This document shows, piece by piece, positions 26,489 to 34,354 of a stretch of 64,000 bases of DNA; the stretch's first letter is position 1; each line of letters opens with the position of its first letter. The translations under genes and the position numbers were made by a program. The stretch is from Burkholderia sp. BCC0506 (lineage in GTDB: Bacteria; Pseudomonadota; Gammaproteobacteria; Burkholderiales; Burkholderiaceae): positions 372,001-436,000 of the forward strand of contig NZ_CADFEN010000004.1 in the NCBI RefSeq assembly GCF_902833145.1, given 5' to 3'. Below the pieces are notes generated by a model. That model was given only the letters and a program-made list of their open reading frames with translations. It searched no databases and had not been told where the DNA came from.

Positions 26489-27448
26489 TCAGCCCGTTTC
26501 CCGCTCATCCGCCCGCGCATCGCGCCGCAGCGCCTGCGGCGGTACGCCGAACCCGCGCACGAACGCGTCGCGCATGTGCCGGCGGTCGCGAAAGCCGTTC
26601 TCCTTCGCGATCACGTCGAGCGGATGGCGGCTCTGTTCGATCATCAGCCGCGCGGATTCGAGCCGCAGCCGCTCGATCGCCTTCGCGGGCGACTGCCCGG
26701 TTTCGAGCGTAAACACGCGGCTGAACTGGCGCGGGCTCAGGTGCACGGCCTCGGCCAGATCCTCGACGGTCAGCGCACGCCCGAGGTTCTGCCGCGCGTA
26801 GTCGAGCGCGTTCTGGATCCGGTCGGATTTCGGCGCGAGATCGAGCATTTCCGAATGCTGCGACTGGCCGCCGGCCCGGCGCTGATGCATCACCAGCTTG
26901 CGCGCGACCGACCGAGCGGCATCGGCGCCGAGGTCCTTTTCCACCATGGCGAGCGCGAGATCGAGTCCGGCCGTCATCCCGGCCGACGTCCAGATCGGGC
27001 CGTCGACGATGAAGATCCGGTCGTCCTCGACGCGAATCTCCGGGTAGTGCCGCTGCATGTCGCGGCCGAACGCCCAGTGCGTGGTCGCGCGGCGCTGCGC
27101 GAGCAGCCCGGCCTCGGCCAGCACGAACGCGCCCGTGCAGATGCCGGCGATCCGCCGCGCACGGGCATTCGCGCGCCGCAGGTACGCGACGACGCCGGCC
27201 GGCGCCGGCACGGCGAGCGGATCGTTGACGCCCGCGACGATCCACGTATCGACGTCGATCCGACCGCGCAGCGCGCGCGTGGCGACCGGCAGCCCGAGCG
27301 ACGAGCGCACGTCGCCGCCGTCGACCGAATAGTTGTCCATCGCGTAGAACGGCGCATCCAGGCCCATGTTCGCGTACTCGAACACCGACTGCGCGGCGAG
27401 CGCCATGATCTGGAAGCCGTCGCTGATCAGAAAGCCGATTCGGTGCAT
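26489..27448 (-). CDS. GlxA-family AraC-type transcriptional regulator
   Basis: A 319-aa protein with an N-terminal DJ-1/PfpI-like domain (HRIGFLISDGFQIMALAAQS, nucleophile-position Cys in AGICTGAFVLAEAG, about residues 1-190) and a C-terminal double-HTH AraC domain (LTVEDLAEAVHLSPRQFSRV, HPLDVIAKENGFRDRRHMRD). ATG at 27448 with GGAG upstream. It lies between the epoxide hydrolase (same strand) and a divergent SDR, and probably regulates one or both. It does not carry a separate enzymatic glutaminase domain. Confidence 0.9.
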   Translation of the reverse strand: MHRIGFLISDGFQIMALAAQSVFEYANMGLDAPFYAMDNYSVDGGDVRSSLGLPVATRALRGRIDVDTWIVAGVNDPLAVPAPAGVVAYLRRANARARRIAGICTGAFVLAEAGLLAQRRATTHWAFGRDMQRHYPEIRVEDDRIFIVDGPIWTSAGMTAGLDLALAMVEKDLGADAARSVARKLVMHQRRAGGQSQHSEMLDLAPKSDRIQNALDYARQNLGRALTVEDLAEAVHLSPRQFSRVFTLETGQSPAKAIERLRLESARLMIEQSRHPLDVIAKENGFRDRRHMRDAFVRGFGVPPQALRRDARADERETG

Positions 27449-27580
27449 GTGCGTTCTCCGGTCGCGTGCCGATTGGCCCGATGTCCGAAATCATACCCAT
27501 CTACGTCATTTGTGTCGCAGCGTTTCGAGGCCAGAATGCGTTCACGCCATCCGGCCATCCTCATCGAAACGGAGCACATC

Positions 27581-28381
27581 ATGACGCAAGCACATCGCGG
27601 TACCGCCCTCATTACCGGCGCGTCGTCGGGCATCGGCGCCATCTACGCGGACCGCCTCGCACGCCGCGGCTACGACCTGATCCTGGTCGCGCGCAACCGC
27701 GACCGGCTGAGCGCCCTCGCCGAGCGCATCACGAACGACACGCAGCGCGGCGTCGAGATCGTCGATGCGGATCTCAACGACCGCGCGGCGCTCGCCGCCG
27801 TCGAAGCCAAGCTGAAACAGGACGCGAGCATCACGCTGCTCGTGAACAACGCGGGCATCGGCACACACGCACCGCTGCTCGACAGCGACGTCGACGCGAT
27901 GACGCGGATGATCGACCTGAACGTGACCGCGCTCACGCGCCTGACCTATGCGGCCGTGCCCGGCTTCGTCGCACGCGGCCGCGGCGCGGTGATCAACATT
28001 TCGTCGATCGTCGCGATCTCGCCGGAAACGCTGAACGGCGTGTACGGCGGCAGCAAGGCGTTCGTGCTCGCGTTCAGCCAGTCGCTGCATCACGAGCTCG
28101 CGGACAAGGGCGTGCAGGTGCAGGCCGTGCTGCCCGGCGCGACGGCCACCGATTTCTGGCAGACGGGCGGCCTGCCGCTCGAGCACCTGCCGAAGGAAAT
28201 CGTGATGACCGCGCACGACATGGTCGATGCGGCGCTGGTCGGGTTCGATCGCGGCGAACTCGTGACGATCCCGTCGCTGCACGCGGGCGACGAATGGGAG
28301 GCGTACGAGGCCGCGCGCCGCACGATGGCGCCGCACCTGTCGGCCGATACGCCGGCCCCGCGCTACACCGCGGCGCGCTAA
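27581..28381 (+). CDS. short-chain dehydrogenase/reductase
   Basis: A 266-aa classical SDR. Cofactor motif TGASSGIG (12-19), NNAG (89-92), Ser141/142, Tyr155 and Lys159 in VYGGSKAF: all catalytic residues present. Basic residues after the second strand (VARNRDR) suggest NADP(H). GGAG lies about 9 bases before ATG at 27581. Divergent from the GlxA-type regulator. The stop TAA overlaps the stop of the convergent MFS gene (28378-28380). Substrate not predictable. Confidence 0.92.
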   Translation: MTQAHRGTALITGASSGIGAIYADRLARRGYDLILVARNRDRLSALAERITNDTQRGVEIVDADLNDRAALAAVEAKLKQDASITLLVNNAGIGTHAPLLDSDVDAMTRMIDLNVTALTRLTYAAVPGFVARGRGAVINISSIVAISPETLNGVYGGSKAFVLAFSQSLHHELADKGVQVQAVLPGATATDFWQTGGLPLEHLPKEIVMTAHDMVDAALVGFDRGELVTIPSLHAGDEWEAYEAARRTMAPHLSADTPAPRYTAAR

Positions 28382-29748
28382 TTGGCGGCCGGGCCCGCCC
28401 CGCGCGGGGCGGCGCGCACGCCCAGCAGCATCGCGACCGCACACGCGGCCAGCAATCCGGCGATCATCAGCATCGCCGAATCCATGCTGCCCGTGCGCGT
28501 GCGGATCATCCCGATCACCCACGGGCTGACGATGCCGCTCGTGATGCCGATGCTGCTGATCAGCGCGATCCCGGCCGCGGCCGCGTGACCGGACAGGTAG
28601 CGGGTCGGCACGGCCCAGAAGATCGGCAGCGCGGCGAAGATCAGGGTTGCCGCGATCGACAGGCACGCGAGCATCGCGGCGAAGCTGTGCAGGTGCAGCG
28701 TCAGCGCCGCGAGCGCGAGGCCGCCGCCGATCGTGCAGCATGCGAAGTGCTTGCGGCGTTCGCCGGTGCGGTCCGAGCGGCGCGCGATCAGCACCAGCCC
28801 CACCGCGCCCACCGCGTTCGGCACGACCGTATAGAGGCTCACGGCGACGACGTCGGTCACGCCGAAGTCGCGGATCATCAGCGGCATCCAGAAGTTGAGC
28901 GTCAGCGACGCGCAGGTCAGCGAGAAATAGATGAACGCGAACAGGTACACGCGCGGGTTCGCGAGCGCGGCCAGCACGCTGCGTGCGTCGTGCGCACTGC
29001 CGTGTGCGCGGCCTTCGGCGCACAGCGCGGTAACGCGCGCCTTCTCGCCGGACGTGAGCCACGTCGCGTCCTGCGGCCGGTCGACGAGCAATACGAACGC
29101 GACGAACGCAAGCAGGATCGCCGGCGCGCCCTCGATCGCGAACATCCACTGCCAGCCGTGCAGCCCGAGCACGCCGCTCATGTCGCGCATGATCCAGCCC
29201 GACATCAGACCGCCGAGCACGCCGGCCACCGCGACGCCCGCGAAGAACACCGAGATCGCCGCCGCGCGCCGGTTCGCGGGGAACCAGTAGGTCAGGTACA
29301 GCACGATGCCGGGGAAGAAGCCGGCTTCGAACACGCCGAGCAGGAAGCGCAGCACGTAAAAATGCGACGGCTGAGACACGAACATCATCCCGGTCGACGC
29401 GAGCCCCCACAGCAGCATGATCCGCGTGAACGTGCGGCGCGCGCCGAAGCGCGCGAGCAGCAGGTTGCTCGGCACTTCGCAGAACACGTAGCCGACGTAG
29501 AACACCGCGGCGCCGAGGCCGTACATCGCATCGCTGAAGCCGAGATCGTGCTTCATCTGCAACTGCGCGAAGCCGATGTTGATGCGGTCGAGAAACGACA
29601 CGACGTAGCAGAGGAACAGGAACGGGACGATCCGCCACGCGATCTTGCGGAACAGCAGCGCGTCGCCGGGTGCGGATTCGGATGCGGCAGTCGACGCCGA
29701 GGCGCTCGCGTGCGCGAGCGTCGCTTCGGCGGGAAGCGATTGGGGCAT
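28378..29748 (-). CDS. MFS transporter, ACS family
   Basis: A 456-aa carrier. YVVSFLDRINIGFAQLQM in TM1 and CEVPSNLLLARFGARR after TM2 identify the anion:cation symporter group (phthalate/tartrate-type carriers). About 12 TM segments, long central loop. ATG at 29748 with GAGAGA upstream; an upstream TTG gives a four-residue extension. Stop codons of this gene and the SDR overlap tail to tail. The MBL-fold gene lies upstream on the same strand across a hairpin. Confidence 0.9.
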   Translation of the reverse strand: MPQSLPAEATLAHASASASTAASESAPGDALLFRKIAWRIVPFLFLCYVVSFLDRINIGFAQLQMKHDLGFSDAMYGLGAAVFYVGYVFCEVPSNLLLARFGARRTFTRIMLLWGLASTGMMFVSQPSHFYVLRFLLGVFEAGFFPGIVLYLTYWFPANRRAAAISVFFAGVAVAGVLGGLMSGWIMRDMSGVLGLHGWQWMFAIEGAPAILLAFVAFVLLVDRPQDATWLTSGEKARVTALCAEGRAHGSAHDARSVLAALANPRVYLFAFIYFSLTCASLTLNFWMPLMIRDFGVTDVVAVSLYTVVPNAVGAVGLVLIARRSDRTGERRKHFACCTIGGGLALAALTLHLHSFAAMLACLSIAATLIFAALPIFWAVPTRYLSGHAAAAGIALISSIGITSGIVSPWVIGMIRTRTGSMDSAMLMIAGLLAACAVAMLLGVRAAPRGAGPAAN

Positions 29749-29838
29749 GTCTCTCTCCAAACGGGCCGTGCGATGTCGAGCGCGCGGCAGTCTCCGAGGG
29801 CGTGCATGCGCCCTGCTTTCTTGTGAAGACCGGATACG

Positions 29839-29881
29839 GCTGGCGGCAGCGCGGCGCGATACCGCCGCGGCTGCCGCCAGC
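29839..29881 (-). terminator. GC-rich hairpin downstream of the MBL-fold gene
   Basis: Perfect 12-bp arms GCTGGCGGCAGC (29839-29850) and GCTGCCGCCAGC (29870-29881) with more pairing inside. It lies 55 bases after the MBL gene stop on the minus strand. There is no T tract, so it may be a rho-dependent pause or RNA-stabilising stem rather than a classic terminator. Confidence 0.5.
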
Positions 29882-29935
29882 TTCAGGAAAACGGCGAGAC
29901 GATCATGCGAACGCCGCCCCGCCGCCGGGCACCGC

Positions 29936-30895
29936 TCACTCCTGCAGCGCGGCCCACATTTCCTTGTCGCGCTGCGCGGTCCAGATGCGCGGATGCGCGA
30001 TGCCGCTCGCCTCGTCGAATGCGCGCGACACGTCGAACGGCAAGCAGTGCTCGTAGATGAACACGTGGCCGAACTTCGGGTCCATCGCCTCGCGCGTGAG
30101 CGCCATCGCCGCCTTCAGGTCGAGATTGCGCTCGACGGCCTTGCGGCCCTGCGCGAGCAGCGTCGTGACGAAATCCTTCGTGTAGTCGAGGCCCTTGTTC
30201 ACTTCGGCCGGATTCAGCAGCGCGGGGCCGCGGCCCGGTACGAGCTTCTCCGCGCCGAGCGCGCGCAGCGCCTCGAGCGTGGCCGGCCACTGTTCGAGCT
30301 GCGCGTCGCCGCAGTAGCACGCGGCGTCGTATTCGACGAGGTCGCCCGAGAACAGCACCTTCTGCGACGGCAGCCAGACGATCGTGTCGCCCTTCGTGTG
30401 GCCCGAGCCGACGTGCATGATCTTCACTTCGAGCTTGCCGAGAAACAGCGTGATCTCGCGCTCGAACACGAGCGTCGGCCAGGTCAGTCCCGGCACCGTC
30501 TCGACGCCGGCGAACAGGCGCGGGAAGCGTTCGATCTCCGACTTCATGTCGGCCTCGCCGCGCTCGACGATCATCTCGTACGTGCCGCGGCTCGCGATCA
30601 CGTGCTGCGCGCCTTCGGCGAAATACGCGGACGCGCCGAGCACGCGCACCGCGTGGTAGTGCGACAACACCACGTGCTTGATCGGCTTGTCGGTCACGCT
30701 GCGGATCTTCGCGATCAGGTCCTGCGCCATCGCGGGCGTCGCGGTCGTGTCGACGATCAGCACGCTGTCGTCGCCGATGATCACGCCCGAGTTCGGGTCG
30801 CCTTCGGCGGTGTACGCGTACGCGTTCTCGGACAGCTGCGTCCAGGTGACTTTCTTCTCTTCCAGATCGGCTTGGGAGGCGAATGCTTTGGCCAT
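29936..30895 (-). CDS. MBL-fold protein lacking the canonical HxHxDH motif
   Basis: A 319-aa metallo-beta-lactamase-fold protein. Later metal-site elements are kept: HVGSGHTKGD with His166 and FSGDLV with Asp185. The first motif is SHYHAVR (His79, His81, then Val83 and Arg84), so the Asp-His that bind the second zinc are missing. It could be mononuclear, or use another ligand; Cys193 and Cys195 nearby are candidates. ATG at 30895. It diverges from the fused IclR regulator, which probably controls it. Confidence 0.85.
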   Translation of the reverse strand: MAKAFASQADLEEKKVTWTQLSENAYAYTAEGDPNSGVIIGDDSVLIVDTTATPAMAQDLIAKIRSVTDKPIKHVVLSHYHAVRVLGASAYFAEGAQHVIASRGTYEMIVERGEADMKSEIERFPRLFAGVETVPGLTWPTLVFEREITLFLGKLEVKIMHVGSGHTKGDTIVWLPSQKVLFSGDLVEYDAACYCGDAQLEQWPATLEALRALGAEKLVPGRGPALLNPAEVNKGLDYTKDFVTTLLAQGRKAVERNLDLKAAMALTREAMDPKFGHVFIYEHCLPFDVSRAFDEASGIAHPRIWTAQRDKEMWAALQE

Positions 30896-30960
30896 TGTGC
30901 GTTCCGTGGCGGCGAGCCATGTGTTGAGGGGAATGAGCGGATCATCTGCCTGCCCCGAAT

Positions 30961-30991
30961 ATTTGTCAATGGCAAATCAGCTTGCTATTGT
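30961..30991 (+). promoter_or_regulatory. promoter with overlapping palindrome for the double IclR gene
   Basis: TTGTCA (30963-30968), exactly 17 bases, then TATTGT (30986-30991): a plausible sigma-70 promoter pointing to the regulator. A near-perfect 17-bp palindrome, ATTTGTCAATGGCAAAT (30961-30977), covers the -35 box, a good place for autorepression. The same site could act on the divergent MBL gene. Confidence 0.6.
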
Positions 30992-31072
30992 CTAATACGG
31001 GTAAACCTGCGGACTGGCGCGAGAAATGGCGTCGGATACCATGCGGGGTTTCGTCAACGGAAGAATCATCGC

Positions 31073-32722
31073 GTGCAGAACCATGAAGTCAGCGCGGACG
31101 ATGCGCCGCCCAAGGCGCAGCGCGGCATCCAGAGTGTCGAGGTCGGCGGCCGCCTGCTCGACGCGCTCGCACGCCGGCGCAAGCCGCTCGGGCTGTCGGA
31201 GCTGGCCGCGGCGGCCGATCTGTCCACCGCGCAGGCGCATACCTATCTCGTGAGCCTGACGCGGCTCGCGCTCGTCAAGCGCGATGCAATCACCGGCAAC
31301 TACGAGCCGGGGCCGCTGTCGCTGCGGCTCGGGCTGATGTCGATCGAGCGCCAGCCGGCGTACCGCGCGACGCTGCCGCACGCGGTGAAGCTTGCGGAAA
31401 CGGTCGGCCTGAGCGTCGCGCTGTCGGTGCCGGGCGTGCTCGGCCCGACGATCGTGCGCATCGAGCACGGCGGCTATCCGTTGCACGTGAACCTGCACGT
31501 CGGTTCGGTGATGTCGTTGGACACCACCGCGACCGGCCGGGTGTTCCGCGCGTTCGGCGACGCCGCGCAACTCGACGCGATGGCGGCGAGCCAGGCCGGC
31601 GCGGGCGATACGCTCGCCGGCGCCGAAGCCGAGCCGGCCGCGCCGGACGCCGATGCGCAACGCACCGCACTCGACGCGATCCGTGCGCGCGGCATCGAGC
31701 GCAGCATCGACCGGCCGAGCCCGGGCGTCAGCGGGATGTGCGTGCCCGTGTTCGATGCGCACGGGCGGCTGCAACTCGCGTTGACGGTGATCGGTTCGAC
31801 GGGATCGATCGATGTCGACTGGGACGGCCCGATCGCGGCGGCCTTGCGCGATGCGGCGCGGCAGGCCACGGCGTCGCTCGGCGCGGCGCGTGCCGAACCT
31901 GCGCCGGCGCCGGCGCCGGGCGCCGCGCGCGTGCCGCCCGCGCTGGCCGACGACGCCAAGGCGCAGCGCGGCATCAATGCGCTCGACAGCACCGGCGAGC
32001 TGCTGCTCGCGCTGGTGTCGGCGGGCCGCGCGCTGCCGCTGCGCGATCTCGCGGCGGCGGCCGGCATGCCCGCCGCGAAGGCGTTTCCGCATCTGGTCAG
32101 CCTGCAGAAGATCGGCCTGCTGAGCCGCGACGACGCCGGCTGCTTCGACGGCGGCCCGCTCGCGCAGGCGCTCGGCCTGATCGCGATGCAGCGCGTGTCG
32201 CCGACCCGCGACGCGGAAGCCGAGATCGTCGCGCTCGCCGGCGCGACCGACATGAGCGTGGCCGCCGCGACGCTCGGGCCGCTCGGGCCGACCGTGATCC
32301 GGCTCGAGGAATCGGCGCGACCGCAGCACGTGAGCCTGCAGGTCGGCACCGTGATGTCGCTCGTCAATACGGCGATCGGCCGAATTTTCGCGTCCGGCAT
32401 GTCGGACGACGTACTGGCCGACCTCCTCGCCAACGAGCCCGTGCGTCTTGCGGGCGCACACACGGCACCGGACGACGCAGCCTTCCGCGCGCGGCTCGCG
32501 ACGATCCGCGCGGATGAACTCGATTTCGCGTTCGACGCGCCGGTGCCCGGCATCGGGACGATTGCCGCCCCCGTGTTCGATCACACCGGCAGCATCCGGC
32601 TCGTGATCGCGATCATCGGCTCGTCGCGCGGCTTCCCGCGCGGGTCGGACAGCATGCTGGCGCAGACGCTGCGGGCCGCGACACGGCGGCTGTCGTGGCG
32701 CTTCGGGTGGATCGGCGGGTAA
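31073..32722 (+). CDS. tandem double IclR-family regulator (fused duplication)
   Basis: A 549-aa protein, twice the usual IclR length. Copy A covers residues about 15-270 and copy B about 295-549; each starts with the shared KAQRGI motif (residues 14-19 and 296-301), carries a winged HTH (LSELAAAADLSTAQAHTYL in A; LRDLAAAAGMPAAKAFPHL in B) and an IclR effector domain (GPTIVRIEHGGYPLHV and GPTVIRLEESARPQHV). A Pro/Ala linker (about 275-290) joins them. GTG start at 31073 with GGAAGA 8 bases upstream. The stop-free reading frame across both copies argues for a genuine fusion. It probably controls the divergent MBL gene. Confidence 0.85.
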   Translation: MQNHEVSADDAPPKAQRGIQSVEVGGRLLDALARRRKPLGLSELAAAADLSTAQAHTYLVSLTRLALVKRDAITGNYEPGPLSLRLGLMSIERQPAYRATLPHAVKLAETVGLSVALSVPGVLGPTIVRIEHGGYPLHVNLHVGSVMSLDTTATGRVFRAFGDAAQLDAMAASQAGAGDTLAGAEAEPAAPDADAQRTALDAIRARGIERSIDRPSPGVSGMCVPVFDAHGRLQLALTVIGSTGSIDVDWDGPIAAALRDAARQATASLGAARAEPAPAPAPGAARVPPALADDAKAQRGINALDSTGELLLALVSAGRALPLRDLAAAAGMPAAKAFPHLVSLQKIGLLSRDDAGCFDGGPLAQALGLIAMQRVSPTRDAEAEIVALAGATDMSVAAATLGPLGPTVIRLEESARPQHVSLQVGTVMSLVNTAIGRIFASGMSDDVLADLLANEPVRLAGAHTAPDDAAFRARLATIRADELDFAFDAPVPGIGTIAAPVFDHTGSIRLVIAIIGSSRGFPRGSDSMLAQTLRAATRRLSWRFGWIGG

Positions 32723-32905
32723 GCGCGGTCGCGCTGCCGCGCCCGCTCCGCGGCTTCACTTCCCTTTCCCTTTACCGCTCGCCAATGCAACGGGCCCGCT
32801 TCCGCCCGGGCCCCGCCACGCCCGTACATTCCGCGAGGCCGCCACGACGCCTGTTGCGCGACGGCAACAGAAAGTGTCAGGAATTCTCATATAACGAAAA
32901 CGCAT

Positions 32906-32949
32906 TTCACAAAGCGGTGACGTTTCTCTATGATTAGGGTTATCCCTAA
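32906..32949 (+). promoter_or_regulatory. sigma-70 promoter with a TTAGGG/CCCTAA dyad at the start point
   Basis: TTCACA (32906-32911), 17 bases, TATGAT (32929-32934). Directly at the predicted start point is an inverted repeat TTAGGG (32934-32939)/CCCTAA (32944-32949) with a TTAT spacer. The stretch is much more AT-rich than its surroundings. It drives the small ORF at 32975 with a leader of about 35 nt; the dyad is a likely operator. Confidence 0.65.
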
Positions 32950-32974
32950 CTCACCACTTATATGGGGCTTCGTC

Positions 32975-33118
32975 ATGCAAACGTCTAATGTCTCCGATCG
33001 TTCCACCCAATCCGCTGGCTGGCTCGCACGCATTGGCGAGTTGCTCGCGGAAGCATGGGCTCTGCACCTCGAGAACTGCGAAGTCATCGCTGAAGCGCAC
33101 GCACGCCTGCCGCGCTAA
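32975..33118 (+). CDS. 47-residue small protein of unknown function
   Basis: A short ORF (MQTSNVSDRSTQSAGWLARI...) with a well-formed amphipathic helix from about residue 17 (ARIGELLAEAWALHLENCEV) and a basic tail ending HARLPR. Support comes from the strong promoter and start-point dyad immediately upstream, rather than from a named family; the ribosome site is poor. Similar small Burkholderia proteins are unnamed in my memory. It has no signal peptide. A regulatory or membrane-surface role is a guess. Confidence 0.5.
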   Translation: MQTSNVSDRSTQSAGWLARIGELLAEAWALHLENCEVIAEAHARLPR

Positions 33119-33588
33119 ATGCTTCGACCGGCCGCCCACCGGCGGCACGATATCCGGCTGATCCGCTGTCGGGACGCGCGCCGAAAGGCCGTCGCGTCCA
33201 CCATCGGAGCGGCTGGCGGGTATCAATAAAAAGGGCCGAATGGTTCGGAAGTGAAGGCGCTCACGCGATCTCGGCGCCGTGATGCAGTTGCGGTGCCGTG
33301 CCCGATGTGTTGGCACGATGCAAAGCGCCGTCCTGCCGGATTACGTCGCTGTCCGGCTGCCCGCGCGGGCATTGCACCACCGCGCCGGGCGACATCGCCG
33401 ATGGTTCGTCGGGTTCGTCGCTCATCGCGCCAAGCAGCGACGGAAGAATCATCCGTTTCTCCCTGCGGGCCCGTTACGCCCGTATCCGGCTCAGGCGGTA
33501 CACCGCGGCCGCTAAAGTGCCCTTACGCCCTTCTTGCCCCGCAGCCGCGAGCCCGTAACCCGATGCGCCGCCGCTCGCCGCACCGCCG
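33119..33588. other. 470-base region without a recognised gene
   Basis: Downstream of the small ORF. It contains one hairpin (GGACGCG at 33174-33180 with CGCGTCC at 33195-33201, an inner GCC-GAAA-GGC stem) that may end the small transcript, but without a T tract. Open frames here lack ribosome sites and show no family pattern. Confidence 0.45.
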
Positions 33589-34071
33589 TCAAACCTGGAT
33601 CGACGGCACGTCCTTCATGCACCGCAGCGCGAACATCGAGCGGCTGTGGCGGATGCTCGAAATCCTGTACAGCTTCTCACGCAGAAAGCGCTCGTAGCCG
33701 GCCGTGCCGTCCACCGCGACCTTGATCCAGTAGTCGTACTCGCCCGACACCAGGTACGCCTCGAGCACCTCCGGCAGCGCCGCCAGTTCGGCGCCGAAGC
33801 GCGCCAGCGCGTCGTCTTCATGGCGATCGAGCGTCACTTCGAGGATCACGATGTCCGCGTAGCCGAGCTTGCGCTGGTTGACCAGCGCGACGTAGCCGTC
33901 GATGTAGCCGTCGAGTTCGAGTTGCCGCGTGCGGTTCCAACACGCGGTGGTCGACATGCCGATCTGTTCAGCCAGTTCGGCGTTCGACAGGCGCGCATTT
34001 TTCTGCAAGGCAGCGAGGATCTTGCGGTCCTGATTGTCGAGCGTTTTGGGCGTGCGTTCGCGGGTAGCCAT
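33589..34071 (-). CDS. Lrp/AsnC-family transcriptional regulator
   Basis: A 160-aa feast/famine regulator: N-terminal HTH (LDNQDRKILAALQKNARLSN, AELAEQIGMSTTACWNRTRQLE; residues about 11-52) and a C-terminal RAM ligand domain (about 75-150, with EAYLVSGEYDYWIKV). ATG at 34071. Divergent from a LysE-type amino acid exporter, a pairing seen in many proteobacteria. A palindrome fitting the Lrp consensus lies 3-18 bases upstream of its own start, which suggests autorepression. Confidence 0.92.
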   Translation of the reverse strand: MATRERTPKTLDNQDRKILAALQKNARLSNAELAEQIGMSTTACWNRTRQLELDGYIDGYVALVNQRKLGYADIVILEVTLDRHEDDALARFGAELAALPEVLEAYLVSGEYDYWIKVAVDGTAGYERFLREKLYRISSIRHSRSMFALRCMKDVPSIQV

Positions 34072-34074
34072 GAT

Positions 34075-34089
34075 GAGAAGAATCTTCTA
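34075..34089. promoter_or_regulatory. Lrp-type operator
   Basis: GAGAAGAATCTTCTA: AGAAG-AAT-CTTCT dyad. On the minus strand it matches the recalled E. coli Lrp consensus YAGHAWATTWTDCTR at 12 of 15 positions. It lies between the lrp-like start codon and its promoter region. Confidence 0.6.
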
Positions 34090-34354
34090 CTTAAAATCGG
34101 CATTCTATCTGAACAGGATTCCGGTTTCGGGCCCGTTTCGCTGGAAAACAGGAAGCCTTTTAACCGGGCCGCTTGATACATTTTCTCCATGCCCGCTGCC
34201 CGGCACGCTCCCCGCGACCACCCCTCGCAACGGGACGCACGACCGCAATCACGAGTTGCGGTGCCGGCCGGCAGGCATGCGATTCCCCGCCGCCCGCACG
34301 CCTATCCGACCGCGTGCGGGGCCGGTGCCTGCGTCCCCGTTCCTGCCCGTCCGT

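Noticed and set aside
26489-27448. Reading the GlxA-type protein as a DJ-1 enzyme
   Set aside because: The C-terminal AraC double HTH shows it is a regulator; the DJ-1-like part is a sensing domain.
33251-33697. Plus-strand open frame overlapping the Lrp gene end
   Set aside because: Arg/Pro-rich, no ribosome site, overlaps the 3' end of a solid gene on the other strand.
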